Shown here one piece after another: positions 40,103 through 50,402 of a stretch of DNA of 64,000 nucleotides. The notes beneath the pieces were generated by a model. That model saw only the letters and a list, made by a program, of their open reading frames with translations. It was not told where the DNA came from and made no database searches. This DNA is from Pseudonocardia sp. CNS-004 (GTDB lineage: Bacteria > Actinomycetota > Actinomycetes > Mycobacteriales > Pseudonocardiaceae). The stretch lies in assembly GCA_001942185.1 (NCBI GenBank), contig MKJV01000079.1, positions 62,001-126,000 on the forward strand, given 5' to 3'. Every line of letters begins with the position of its first letter. Positions within the stretch are counted from its first letter, which is position 1. The position numbers and the translations under genes are program-made.

Positions 40103-42177
40103 TCACACCGGCTCCAGCCGCACCGCGCTCACCTTGAACTCGGGCATCCGGCTGACCGGGTCGAGAGCCGGGTTCGTCAACCGGTTGGCCGCCTGCTCGC
40201 CACCGAAGTGGAACGGCAGGAACACCGTGTCCGGGCGCAGGCTCGGCACGCACCGCACCCGCGCCAGCGCCGCACCGCGCCGGGAGACCACGCGTGCCAT
40301 GTCGCCGTCGGCGAGGCCGGCACGGGCGGCGGTGTCGGGATGCACCTCCACGAACGACTCCGGCACCACGCGGGCGAGCTCCGCCACCCGGCGGGTCTGC
40401 GCTCCCGACTGGTAGTGCACCAGCACCCGGCCGGTGGTCGCCCGCAGCGGGTGGTCCTCGTCGGGCAGCTCCGCGGACGGGGTGTGGTCGACGGGCACCA
40501 GCCGCGCGCGGCCGTCGGCGTGACCGAACCGCTCGGTGAACAACCGCGGCGTGCCCGGGTGGCCGGGCTCCGGGCACGGCCAGTGCAGCGCCTCCCCGGC
40601 GTCGAGACGCTCGTAGCTGATGCCGGAGTAGTCGGCGATCCCGCCCGCCGAGGCCGCCCGCAGCTCGTCGAACACGGCCCGGGGCTCTGTGGGGAAGCCG
40701 GCGACGCCGAGCCGTCCGGCGAGCCCGGAGACCACCTCCAGGTCGGTCCGCACCCCGTCCGGCGGCGACATCGCCCGACGCCTGCGCAACACCCGGCCCT
40801 CGAGGTTGGTCATCGTGCCCTCCTCCTCCGCCCACTGGGCCACGGGGAGCACGACGTCGGCGGCCATCGCCGTCTCGCCGGGCAGTACGTCGGCCACGAC
40901 GAGGAGGTCGAGGGCAGCGAGCCGCTCGGCCACGGCGTTCGCGTCCGGAGCGGACACGAGCACGTTGGAGCCGAAGACGAGCAGCGCCTTCGGGCCGTCG
41001 GGCCTGCCGAGCGCGGCGAGCAGCTCGGTGGCGCTGCGGCCGGGTCCGGGCAGGCTGTCCGCTCCACCCCCCACACCCCTGCTACGTGCGCACGGGCGGC
41101 CGGGTCGCTGATCGAGCGGTAGCCCGGCAGCTGGTCGGACTTCTGCCCGTGCTCGCGCCCGCCCTGCCCGTTGCCCTGCCCCGTGACGGTGCCGAAACCC
41201 GACCCCGGCCGGCCCGGCAGGCCGAGCGCGAGCGCGAGGTTGATCCACGCCGAGACCGTGTCCACGCCGTGGGCGTGCTGCTCGGCACCCCGCGCCGTGA
41301 GCACGTAGCGCCGCGACGCTCCGGCGAGCAGGCCCGCGGCGGTACGCATGTCGGCGGCCGCCACCCCGCACACCCGCTCCGCGCGCTCGGGCCACCACTG
41401 CGCGGCCACCCGCCACGCGTCCTCGAAGCCGGTGGTCCGTTCGGCCAGGTAGTCGGCATCGATGTGCCCGTCGACCGCGGCGGCGTGCAGCATCCCCAGC
41501 GCGAGCACGAGGTCGGTGCCCGGCACCGGCTGCAGGTGCACACCGCCCGACGCCACCGCGCGCTCCGCCGTCGGTGTGCGTCGCGGGTCCACCACCACCA
41601 GCCGGGCACCGGTGAGGTGCCCCATCAGCGGGGGCATCGTCTCCGCGACGTTCGCGCCCGCGAGCAGCACGACCTCGGCGTCGTCGAGATCGGTCACCGG
41701 GAACGGCAACCCGCGGTCGATGCCGAACGCCCGGTTGCCCGCCGCGGCCGCCGATGACATGCAGAACCGGCCGTTGTAGTCGATCTGCGACGTGCCGAGC
41801 GCGACCCGCGCGAACTTGCCGAGCAGATAGGCCTTCTCGTTGGTGAGCCCGCCCGCGCCGAACACCGCCACCGCGTCCGGCCCGTGCTCGGCCTGCAGAT
41901 CCCGGAGGCGACCCGCGACCTGCCCGAGGGCGGCGTCCCAGGTCACGGATTCGAACGGGGTCGAGCGCGACGTGCGCATCAGCGGCGTGGTCAGCCGTTC
42001 GGGGTGGGCCAGCAGGCTGCCCGACGTCCATCCCTTCTGGCACAACCCACCCCGGTTGGTGGGGAACTCCCGACCGTCGACGTCCCCTCGGCCGTCGACC
42101 CACTGCCCGCATTGCAGGGCGCAGTACGGACAGTGGGTCGCGACGCGAGTCACCGGCGGGGCGGCCGGCACAGTCAC
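40103..42177 (-). CDS. Assimilatory nitrate reductase, molybdopterin catalytic subunit (frameshifted)
   Basis: About 692 residues. The N-terminal [4Fe-4S] ligands are in HCPYCALQCGQW and GGLCQKGW. Mo-bisMGD-binding segments include DYNGRFCMSSAAAAGNRAFG, VVLLAGANVAETMP, VVVDPRRTPTAE, GTVTGQGNGQGGREHGQK and a C-terminal RVLVHYQSGAQTRRV and FLPFHFGGEQAANRLTNPAL. It reduces nitrate to nitrite in the cytoplasm. One break near 41068. GTG start overlaps the narK stop by 4 nt. Equivalent to NasC/NasN/NarB of other bacteria. Confidence 0.92.
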
Positions 42178-43550
42178 ACCCGGGCCTGGGCGAGCCGCAC
42201 GTCATCCGCCGGCGCAGCGGTGGGCGCGGTCCGCACGTAGACCGCATACGTCGCCACGGTGCACACGACGTAGAAGACGAGGAATCCCCAGAACGCCGGG
42301 GTCCCCGACCCGGCCGTCGCGAACGACTGCCGGAACGCGAGGTTGATGAGCAGTCCGCCCAGCGCACCGACCGCGGAGATGAGCCCGATGGCCGCACCCG
42401 AGATCCGGCGGGCGTCGTGGAGGGCCTGCTGCGCGTCGGCACCATCGGCGATGGTCGCCATGGCCTTCCTGCGGAAGATCGCCGGGATCATCTTGTACGT
42501 CGATCCGTTGCCGATGCCGGAGAACACGAAGAGCCCGATGAAACCGGTGATGAACAATGCGAGCGAGTTCGACCCGGAAGCCTGGATGCAGATCATCGTA
42601 CTCATCGCCATGGCGATGAAGTTCACGAACGTCACGCGGGCACCGCCGAGCCGGTCCGAGAGCCACCCGCCCACAGGACGGATGAGCGAGCCGACCAGCG
42701 GGCCGATGAATGTCACCGATGCGGCCTGGAGCGGCGTACGACCGAACTGCGTCTGCAGGACGAGCCCGAACGCGAAGCTGTAGCCGATGAACGAGCCGAA
42801 CGTCCCGATGTAGAGGAACGACATGATCGACGTGTGCCGGTCACCGAGAGCCAGCTTCGCGGCGCCGGTGTCATTGCGGACGCTGGTGATGTTGTCCATC
42901 GCCAGCGCGGCCACCACCGACACGATGACGACCAGCGGGATGTAGATCGCCAGCAGGATCTTGGGGTTCGACGTTCCGGACGCCGCGATCACAGCCAACC
43001 CGATCAGCTGGATGACCGCCACACCGATGTTGCCGCCGCCGGCGTTCAGCCCGAGCGCGAGTCCCTTGCGTCCTTCCGGGAAGAAGGTGTTGATGTTGGT
43101 CATCGACGAGGCGAAGTTGCCACCGCCGAAGCCCGCGAGCGCCGCCATCAGCAGGAACACGCCGAAGGACGTGCCGGGTTGGAGGACGAACACCGCCGCG
43201 ACCGTCGGGATCAGCAGCAGCAGACCGCTGATCACGGTCCAGTTCCGCCCCCCGAACCGGGCCACGGCGAACGTGTAGGGAACCCGGAGCACCGCGCCGA
43301 CGAGCGAGCCGGTGGAGACGATGAGGAACTTCCCGGCCGCGTCCACCCCGTATTCCGGGCCCATGAACAGGACGAATACCGACCAGAGGGTCCACACCGA
43401 GAAACCGACGTGCTCGACCGCGATCGATGCCCAGAGGTTGCGGGTGGCGATCCTCGCGCCGGTGCGCTGCCAGAAACCCGGATCCTCCGGTTCCCAGTGG
43501 TCGATCCAGTTCGCCTTGAGCAGGGAGCGGGCTGGTGCCGTCGTCGTCAC
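42174..43550 (-). CDS. narK: Nitrate/nitrite antiporter NarK (MFS, NNP family)
   Basis: 458 residues, about 12 membrane helices. The nitrate signature motifs AGFGGGNFASSMTNINTFFP and FVFSGIGNGSTYKMIPAIF are intact. It imports nitrate and/or exports nitrite at the cytoplasmic membrane. A strong GGAGG site precedes the GTG start. It is the first gene of the nitrate operon and is coupled to nitrate reductase. The frame is intact. Base composition is less extreme than its neighbours. Confidence 0.93.
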   Translation of the reverse strand: MTTTAPARSLLKANWIDHWEPEDPGFWQRTGARIATRNLWASIAVEHVGFSVWTLWSVFVLFMGPEYGVDAAGKFLIVSTGSLVGAVLRVPYTFAVARFGGRNWTVISGLLLLIPTVAAVFVLQPGTSFGVFLLMAALAGFGGGNFASSMTNINTFFPEGRKGLALGLNAGGGNIGVAVIQLIGLAVIAASGTSNPKILLAIYIPLVVIVSVVAALAMDNITSVRNDTGAAKLALGDRHTSIMSFLYIGTFGSFIGYSFAFGLVLQTQFGRTPLQAASVTFIGPLVGSLIRPVGGWLSDRLGGARVTFVNFIAMAMSTMICIQASGSNSLALFITGFIGLFVFSGIGNGSTYKMIPAIFRRKAMATIADGADAQQALHDARRISGAAIGLISAVGALGGLLINLAFRQSFATAGSGTPAFWGFLVFYVVCTVATYAVYVRTAPTAAPADDVRLAQARV

Positions 43551-43600
43551 GCCGATCCTCCTGGGTTCGTCGATCCGGGGCGCGACGCTATGCAGGGCCC

Positions 43601-43627
43601 GTTACCGGCCCGTCGGTTCGATGTGAC
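43601..43627 (-). promoter_or_regulatory. Candidate GlnR/NnaR box upstream of narK
   Basis: GTTAC (43601-43605) and GTGAC (43623-43627) frame GGTTCG, the same arrangement as in the second operon gap (GTTAC-N16-GTGAC there, N17 here). It lies 51 nt upstream of the narK start codon. Confidence 0.45.
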
Positions 43628-43792
43628 GGGGACGCAACGCTGCTCTCACCACCGCAACCCACCCGAGGTGAGGCCCCAGTTGTGCGCGGCGGAGGAGCGA
43701 GAATCTCGGAACGCAGGAGGGCGTTCACGATCAGTTGATGACGACCGAAGCCGATCAGTGGTCGCAGGCGCTCGGATCGACGAAGACCCCCA

Positions 43793-43945
43793 GATCGGTC
43801 CGTCTCGCACGGGATCGCCCTCGGCACGGCATCCCACGTCGGCTCGGACCGACCACAACCACTTGATCAGTCCGACCGGCGCGAGATCGCCCTCGGCAGG
43901 GCACCGACCACCCCCTCGGACCGATCACGCGGCATGATCGGTCCG
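43793..43945 (-). repeat. Two diverged ~72-nt tandem repeats in a 650-nt gap
   Basis: Units begin GATCGGTCCG at 43793, GATCAGTCCG at 43865 and GATCGGTCCG at 43936 (partial), each with GGGATCGCCCTCGGCA- or GAGATCGCCCTCGGCA-like centres. They lie in the gap 43551-44197 between narK and the TIGR02569 gene, where no convincing gene is seen. Confidence 0.7.
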
Positions 43946-44197
43946 GCTGCCGCCACAGCGCCCTCGCCGCGGCGGGAATCGTGATCTCGCAACGATCACG
44001 ACGTTGCCGTGCACGCCGGCCAGAAACCGCGGCGCTTCTCCGCCCGCTGGGTGCCACCAACCGGCGACGTGATCACCGGAAGTGGTCCGACAGCGCCCGA
44101 TGTGACGTGCTGGCACCCCTTCCGCCGATCACGAGCTTCCGGCGGTTCATCACCCGGCCCGATCGCCCACCCGCCGGCCGAGTTCGGAACTGCTCGC

Positions 44198-45019
44198 TCA
44201 GAGAAGCGGGCCGATGGCGCCGGCCGCACGCTGCAGACCGACCAACGTCCGGGAGGAGGCATCGGGGTGCTGCGCGTGCAGCGCGACCCGGTGCAGCAGG
44301 GCACGCAGCAACATCTGCGGCCATTCCTCCAGGTGCGACCACCGGTGCGGCAGGTCCTCGTCACCACCGCCCCACGCCAACGCGTCGATGACGACGACAG
44401 CGGACGCCCATGACGCAGGCCGCCAGCACGGCACGAGGTCGATCAAGGCAGGCGCGCCGCGCTCGTCGAACAGGACGGCCCCGAACAACTCCGGGTGCAC
44501 CAGCTGCGGCGTGAGCTGCACCGGCTTGCGGAACTCGACGAGCTGCGTGTACAGCTCCCCGCCGTTCGCCGCGTCGAGCGTCAACCGCCGCTCCCCGAAC
44601 GCCCCCGCCGCCGACCGCGTCACCAGGTCGTCACGGTCGTCGAGCAGCCGAGGGCGGGAGACTTTCGTGGTGGCCGCGTGCAACCGGACCGACGCCTCGA
44701 CCACCTCGTCGTAGCGCGGCTCGACGTAACCCGGGATGAAGCGGCAGGCAGCCCAGCCACCCACCACCCACCGCCCGTCGGACGAACGCAGCGGGCGCGC
44801 CACCCGCACACCGTCGACCTCGAGCCCGTCGAGCACGGCCGCGGACCACGCTGCCACGACGTTGTCCGGCACCGGGCGGACCAGCACATCGCCGCAATGC
44901 CATGCTCGCCTGCCGGCCCACACCACCGGACGTGGCTCGACATCGCTCACGCCGAACGCGGTGCGGACGTGCGCGGGCAGGGTGGTCCCGGCGGGCGGCA
45001 GGACGGGCGCAGCGCTCAC
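44198..45019 (-). CDS. TIGR02569 family protein (actinobacterial, kinase-like fold)
   Basis: 273 residues. LPAHVRTAFGVSDVEPRPVV, RPVVWAGRRAWHCGDVLVRP, GWAACRFIPGYVEPRYDEVV and LPHRWSHLEEWPQMLLRALL match a conserved actinobacterial family with a distant phosphotransferase look. No catalytic HxD motif is evident. The family lies beside moeZ in M. tuberculosis (Rv3205c/Rv3206c as I recall); here a giant repeat gene is between them. The frame is intact. Function unknown. Confidence 0.82.
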   Translation of the reverse strand: MSAAPVLPPAGTTLPAHVRTAFGVSDVEPRPVVWAGRRAWHCGDVLVRPVPDNVVAAWSAAVLDGLEVDGVRVARPLRSSDGRWVVGGWAACRFIPGYVEPRYDEVVEASVRLHAATTKVSRPRLLDDRDDLVTRSAAGAFGERRLTLDAANGGELYTQLVEFRKPVQLTPQLVHPELFGAVLFDERGAPALIDLVPCWRPASWASAVVVIDALAWGGGDEDLPHRWSHLEEWPQMLLRALLHRVALHAQHPDASSRTLVGLQRAAGAIGPLL

Positions 45020-45112
45020 GGCACCGAACGTACCTGCGCGGAGCCGCCGTCCCGGGGTGCCACGCGGGGCGCGTCGCCGTGCCCCGCTATCGGGCGGCGG
45101 CGAGCTCCTTGA

Positions 45113-48100
45113 TCACTCGCCGTCGTCACCCCCGTCGTCACCGCCGCTGTCCCCACCTCCGTCATCGCCCCCGTCGTCGTCGCTGTCGTCCTTGTCGTCG
45201 TCGTCCTTGTCGCTGTCGTCCTTGTCGTCGTCGTCCTTGTCGCTGTCGCGCTTGTCGTCGTCGTCCTTGTCGCTGTCGCGCTTGTCGTCGTCGTCCTTGT
45301 CGGCGTCGCGCTTGTCGCTGTCGCGCTTGTCGGCGTCGTCCTTGTCGGCGTCGTCCTTGGACGTGTCGGAGTCCTTGCCGGAGCTGCGGTCCGACTCGCT
45401 CTCCTCAGCCGAGTCCCGGTCCGACCTGCGGTCGGACTCCGAGTCCCCGTCCTCGTTCGCCTTCTCACCCGGCCGGTCGTCGGAGTCGCGGCCGGAACGG
45501 CTCTCGGGGTCGTCCGCGTCGTCGGAATCCTTGTCCGAGTCCTTGTCAGAGTCCTTGTCAGATTCCTTGTCCGAGTCCTCGTCCGAGCGGGACTCGGATC
45601 CTTCGCCGTCGGAGTCGCGGTCGTCGGACTCGTTATCCGCTGCCGCATCGGAGAGCGCCTCCCAGACGGCCTCCTCGAGATCGCCCTCGTCCCACCCGCC
45701 CTCGCCGTCGGACCCGGACTCGCCGTCAGAAGATTCACCCGACGAGTTGTCGTCGTCGGAGTCCCGTTCCGGAGAGTCACCATCCGATTCGCGGTCCGAA
45801 CCCTCCCCGTCGGATTCGCGGTCCGAGTCGTCGTCCGAGTCGTCGGCCTCCGAGGCAGCGGCCAGCACGGAACCGAGGCCGGAGGCCCCCAGCGCCTCGA
45901 GCACCCTGCCGACTCGCTCGGCGTTGTCCGACCGGGACGAATCGGAGGAGTCGTCGGGGTCGGAGTCCCGGCGCTCCTCGCCCTTCCCGGTGCGGTCGTC
46001 GTCGGTGCGGTCGTCGTCTGTGCGGTCGCCGCGCTCGCGGGAGGAACCCTCGTCGGATCGCTCACGCGCATCACCGGATCCTCGCCCGGTGTCGCCGCGA
46101 TCGGTGTCGCCGCGCTCCCGGTCGGCCCGGCCGCCGCGGTCGTCGTCCCGGTCGTCGCTCCCGCTCACCGCCCCGCTGACGGCCTCGACGACGCCGGTGA
46201 CCTTGCGCTCCGACCCGGAACCCGAGTCGTCGCCGCCGTCGTCATCGTCGCGGTCATCGCCGCCGCGGTCGGACCCACTGCTGCTCGGCTTGCTGGCCGA
46301 ACCGCTTCCCCGGTCGCTGCCGCTGTCGCTCTCGTCGTCACCGTCCTGGTCGCCGCCGCCCCGATCGTCGCTGTCCCGGTCGCCCCCGAGGAGACCACGC
46401 AGCGGACCAGGCGACCGTCCACCGCCGTCGTCGTCGTTCGTTCCCCCGCCGTCCCCGTCGTCGTCTCCGTCGTTCCGGCCGCCGTCGTTCCGGCCGCCGT
46501 CGTTCCGGCCGCCGTCGTTCCGGCCGCCGTTGCCCCGGCCGCCGTTGCCCCGGCCGCCGTTGCCCGGTCGCCGTCGTCGCCGGAGGATCCGCCGTCCGAG
46601 CCGCTGCCGCCGAGGAGGCTGCCGACGGAGCCGGCGATCCCGCCACTCCCGGAACCACCCCGGTCCGGGGACTCGCGGTCGGGGGACTCGCGGTCAGGGC
46701 CGCCTGCCCGCTCTCGCCCTGCGCCGTTGCCGCCCGGATCACCGCCGCCGAGGGCGTCGCCCACGGAGCCGAGGGCATCGCCGACGGGACCCCGCTCGGC
46801 CTCGCCCGGACCCTCCTCGCCCGGTCCGCGCCCACCCCGGTCGTCTCCGCGGGAGTTCTGCTCCTCACCGCCCGGCGCGCCACGGTCGCGCTCGCGAGGC
46901 CCCTCCCGCTCGCCGCCATCCCCACCACCGAGAGCGTCGCCCACCGAGCCGAGAGCATCGCCGACGGGACCCCGCTCCCCCGGGCCCTCGTCCTTCTCAT
47001 CGCCTTGTCCGCGCCCACCCCCCTCGCCACCCGGGGCGTTCTGCTCCTCACCGCCCGGCGCGCCACGGTCGCGCTCGCGAGGCCCCTGCCGCTCACCGCC
47101 ATCCCCACCACCGAGAGCGTCGCCCACCGAGCCGAGAGCGTCCCCGAGCGGCCCGCCGGGCCGCTCCTGCCCTTCGTCGTCGCCTGCGCCCGGCGCATCG
47201 CCCGCCCGAGCACGCTCGCCGCCCTGGCCGGTGTCCTCGCCACCGGCACCCCCACCCGGACCGGCACCACGATCTGGCCCGTCACCACGACCGGCGGCAG
47301 GCGCCTCGTTGTCAGGCCTCTCGTTCCCAGGCGTCTCCTTCTCGGAGTCGCCGCCGTCCTCGCGGCCGAGCACCTCACCGAGGGAGCCGGGCGCATTCCC
47401 ACCAGGCCGCTCCTGGTCCTCGCCGCCGCCCTCGCGGCGATCTGCCTCCGGGCCGTCACCGGATCCACCGCGGTCCTCCGAGTCACCGAGAGATTCGCCC
47501 AGCGAACCGAGCGCCTCCCCGAGCGGTCCACGATCGGGTCCGTCGGCGCGGACGTCGGGCCCGTCCTCGTCGTCGGCCGACTCGGGGTCGTCGTCGTGTT
47601 CCGCGGACTCGTCGCCCGGGCCCCGCGGGTCCGGCGGCGCACCGTTGGTGGTGTCCTGCCGCTCCTGGCCCTCCTGCTCGTCGCGGGCGATGACGTCGGG
47701 GAGGTCGGGCAGTACCTTGCCCTCCTCGTCGCGTTCGTCGTCGCGGCCGGACTCGTCCCCTTCGTCGCCGTCGGAGTCGTCCCCGTCCGCCTCGTCGGAC
47801 TCGTCGCCGTCGGAGTCGTTTCCATCGGAGTCGTCCCTGTCGGCATCCTCCCCGTCCGCCTCGTCGTCGGAGTCGCCGTGCTCGACCACGTCGAGGACGC
47901 GGTCGCTGACCTCGGTGGTCTCGTCCTCGTCGTCGGGCACCGGCGCACGGACGGCGTTGTCGACGCCGCGTTCGAGCTCTTCCAGTTCCTCGCGCTTGGC
48001 CTCGCGCTGGCGCAGCCGCAGGTCGCGTTGTTCGTCGAGGGCGGCGAGCTCGGCCGCCGCCTCCGGGCTGCGTCGATCGGTCGGGACGTCCGCGAGCGCC

Positions 48101-48831
48101 TCCTCGACCGCCTGCAGGTGCCGTTCGGTGCTCTGGAGATCGGAGCGGGCGCGGTCGAGGGAGCGGTAGGTGTCGATCTGCGACCGGAGGGTGGCCTTGC
48201 GTCGTTCGAGAACGGCCCTCCGCTCCTTCAGATCCTCCACGGCGGGCGGGGCGACCGTGCGCCGCTCCGGGGGCAGGCCGGACCACACCTGCTCGGCCCG
48301 CGTGAGCGTGTCGAGCTGGGTGTCGAGCGAGGTGAGGGCGAGCTGGGCGTGCGCGATCCACTCGGCTCGCGGGTCGACGCCCGGCGGCACCTGGACGGCG
48401 GGCGGGCGGGCGACGGGTTCGGAGGCGGTGAACACGTAGGTGGCCGCGATGACGCCCGCTGCGCCGAACACGGCGATGGCGCGCCGCCTGCGGGAGGACG
48501 TGCCGGCGGCCGCCCTGGCGGACCGGGAGGCGATGGCCTCGACCATGCGCTCGGCGCGACGCGCCTCGACGATGGCCCGCTGCTCCCGGACCCCGTGCGG
48601 GACGGGAGGGGGCTGCGGCTCGTCCGAGGGTTCGAGCAGCCACGGGAGTGCGGCGGCGAGGCGGGCCTCCTGGCCGCCTTGCGCGGCGGCCCTGCGCGCC
48701 TGCCGGGCTGCGGCCCGGTGGGCTGCCGTGCAGTATCGACGAGGCGGGCGACCGGGGATGTCCTCGATCACCTCGTTGCAGCCCGGAAGGGCACAACGTC
48801 TCGCGTTGTCGTCCACCTGTGCGACCCCCAT
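45113..48831 (-). CDS. Giant acidic repeat protein: zinc-finger-like head, one membrane helix, coiled coil, long disordered tail (one frameshift)
   Basis: About 1239 residues. Residues 13-39 hold a Cys-rich element (CALPGC, YCTAAHR). A single helix lies near 118-136 (AIAVFGAAGVIAATYVF), then a coiled coil of about 155-300. The remaining 900 residues are low-complexity Asp/Ser/Gly/Glu with repeats of GPVGDALGSVGDALGGG (period about 61 residues) and a DKDDDDKRDS tail. One break near 46570: neighbouring repeat units show CCGGGGCAACGG where the break has CCGGGCAACGG, and with that G restored two long frames join. Start may be ATG 48831 or GTG 48816, the latter after GGGGG. I do not recognise a family. 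Confidence 0.75.
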
Positions 48832-49031
48832 CGCCGGTGGCGGAAGGCATGCCGGAACTCGGGACGGTCCGCCAGGCCACCGTGCTGTGTGCTGCGGCGC
48901 AACCCCGACACCGCGGCACCGCTGATCGTTCTTGATCTTCCGGCTACGGAACGCTACCGGGCACTCGACCGGGTGTCACTGCTCCGTTCGACCAACACGG
49001 GATCACAAATGAGATCACGATGAGTGATCAC
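48832..49031 (-). promoter_or_regulatory. Upstream region of the giant gene with three GATCAC words
   Basis: GATCAC occurs at 49001, 49013 and 49026 (GTGATC on the coding strand) at 12-13-nt spacing, in an AT-richer stretch about 170 nt upstream of the start. The third is part of GTGATCAC, a perfect palindrome. A regulator-binding array is plausible. Confidence 0.4.
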
Positions 49032-49123
49032 AACTAGGCCGATTGCGCCATTCGTGTGCGTCCGACCGCGCCGCCGTCATTCGACTTTGCATCAGCAAAG
49101 ACGGACGGTGTCGAAAACGCGAC

Positions 49124-49160
49124 GGCGCCCCCTCCGACCACGGGTCGGACCGGGGGCGCG
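49124..49160 (-). terminator. Terminator-like hairpin after moeZ
   Basis: GGCGCCCCCTCCGACC faces GGTCGGACCGGGGGCGC with a 3-nt loop, 21-57 nt beyond the moeZ stop on the coding strand. It is a long G/C stem without a U-tract, common in GC-rich actinobacteria. Confidence 0.65.
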
Positions 49161-49180
49161 TCGCGCGGGCGTTGTTGCGC

Positions 49181-50353
49181 TCAGTACACGGGTTGCGAGG
49201 GATCGACCTGCTTCACCCACGCCAGCACGCCGCCACCGACGTGCACGGCGTCCTTGAGACCGGCGCGGTGCAGCACCGCGAGCGCCTCCGCCGAGCGCGC
49301 TCCGGACTTGCAGTGCAGCACGACGGGCTTGTCCTGCGGGATCTCCGAGAGGGCCTCACCGGACAGGATGCGGTCCTTCGGGATGAGCTTCGCCCCGGGG
49401 ATGCTGACGATCTCGTACTCGTTCTGTTCGCGGACGTCGATCAGCTCGAAGTCCTTGCCCGCGTCGATCATCTCCTTGAGCTCGAGCGCGGTGATGGTGC
49501 TGCCCGCCGCCGCCTGCTGGGCGTCGTCGGAAACCACGCCGCAGAACGCCTCGTAGTCGATCAGCTCGGTGATCTTCGGGGTGCTCGGGTCCTTGCGGAT
49601 CTTGATCGTGCGGTAGCTCATCTCCAGGGCGTCGTAGACCATCAGCCTGCCCAGCAGCGGCTCACCGATACCCGTGATCAGCTTGATGGCCTCGTTCACC
49701 ATGATCGAACCGATCGACGCGCACAGGACGCCCAGGACGCCGCCCTCGGCGCAGGACGGCACCATCCCGGGCGGCGGCGGCTCGGGGTAGAGGTCGCGGT
49801 AGTTGAGCCCGAGCCCGTTCGGCGCGTCCTCCCAGAACACCGACGCCTGGCCCTCGAACCGGAAGATCGAGCCCCACACGTACGGCTTGCCGAGCAGGAC
49901 GGCCGCGTCGTTCACCAGGTAGCGCGTGGCGAAGTTGTCGGTGCCGTCGAGGATGAGGTCGTAGTCGCGGAAGACGTCGAGCACGTTCGAGGAGTCGAGC
50001 CGCAGCTGGTGCAGCCGGACCTCGACGAACGGGTTGATCTCCTGGATGGAGTCGCGGGCGGACTCGGCCTTCGAGCGGCCGACGTCGGACTGCCCGTGGA
50101 TGACCTGCCGCTGCAGGTTGGACTCGTCGACCACGTCGAACTCGACGATGCCGAGCGTGCCGACGCCCGCGGCGGCGAGGTAGAGCAACGCCGGGCTTCC
50201 CAGCCCGCCCGCGCCGACCACCAGCACCTTCGCGTTCTTCAGCCGCTTCTGCCCCGCCATGCCCACGTCCGGGATGATGAGGTGACGGCTGTAGCGCTCG
50301 ACCTCTTCCTTGGACAGGGTGGCGGCCGGCTCCACGAGCGGCGGTAGCGCCAT
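49181..50353 (-). CDS. moeZ: Adenylyltransferase/sulfurtransferase MoeZ (MoeB-rhodanese)
   Basis: 390 residues. The E1-like domain has VERYSRHLIIPDVGMAGQKR, KVLVVGAGGLGSPALLYLAA, NLQRQVIHGQSDVGRSKAES and DLILDGTDNFATRYLVND. The C-terminal rhodanese carries the active cysteine in VVLHCKSGARSAEALA. MoeZ adenylates small sulfur-carrier proteins and hands them sulfur for molybdopterin and related pathways. That fits the nitrate reductase in this window, which needs molybdopterin. ATG with GAGGAG upstream. The frame is intact. The zinc CxxC pair of many MoeB proteins is not seen. Confidence 0.92.
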   Translation of the reverse strand: MALPPLVEPAATLSKEEVERYSRHLIIPDVGMAGQKRLKNAKVLVVGAGGLGSPALLYLAAAGVGTLGIVEFDVVDESNLQRQVIHGQSDVGRSKAESARDSIQEINPFVEVRLHQLRLDSSNVLDVFRDYDLILDGTDNFATRYLVNDAAVLLGKPYVWGSIFRFEGQASVFWEDAPNGLGLNYRDLYPEPPPPGMVPSCAEGGVLGVLCASIGSIMVNEAIKLITGIGEPLLGRLMVYDALEMSYRTIKIRKDPSTPKITELIDYEAFCGVVSDDAQQAAAGSTITALELKEMIDAGKDFELIDVREQNEYEIVSIPGAKLIPKDRILSGEALSEIPQDKPVVLHCKSGARSAEALAVLHRAGLKDAVHVGGGVLAWVKQVDPSQPVY

Positions 50354-50402
50354 GATCAAGCTCCTCGCATCGACGTACGGACTGATTGCGGCAACGCCGC
50401 GG

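Noticed and set aside
45180..45345. Repeated TCGTCGTCGTCCTTGTCG blocks that could look like a CRISPR or satellite array
   Set aside because: Units keep a 3-nt period and encode Asp/Lys/Ser repeats in the giant protein; there are no unique spacers.
44736..47693. A 985-residue Ser/Pro-rich frame on the plus strand
   Set aside because: It is the antisense of the acidic repeat gene; its composition follows from the Asp/Ser codons opposite and it matches no known fold.
46338..47948. A 536-residue minus-strand frame within the giant gene
   Set aside because: It is another frame of the same repeats, rich in Arg/Thr/Pro with no domain; the acidic frame has the structured head.
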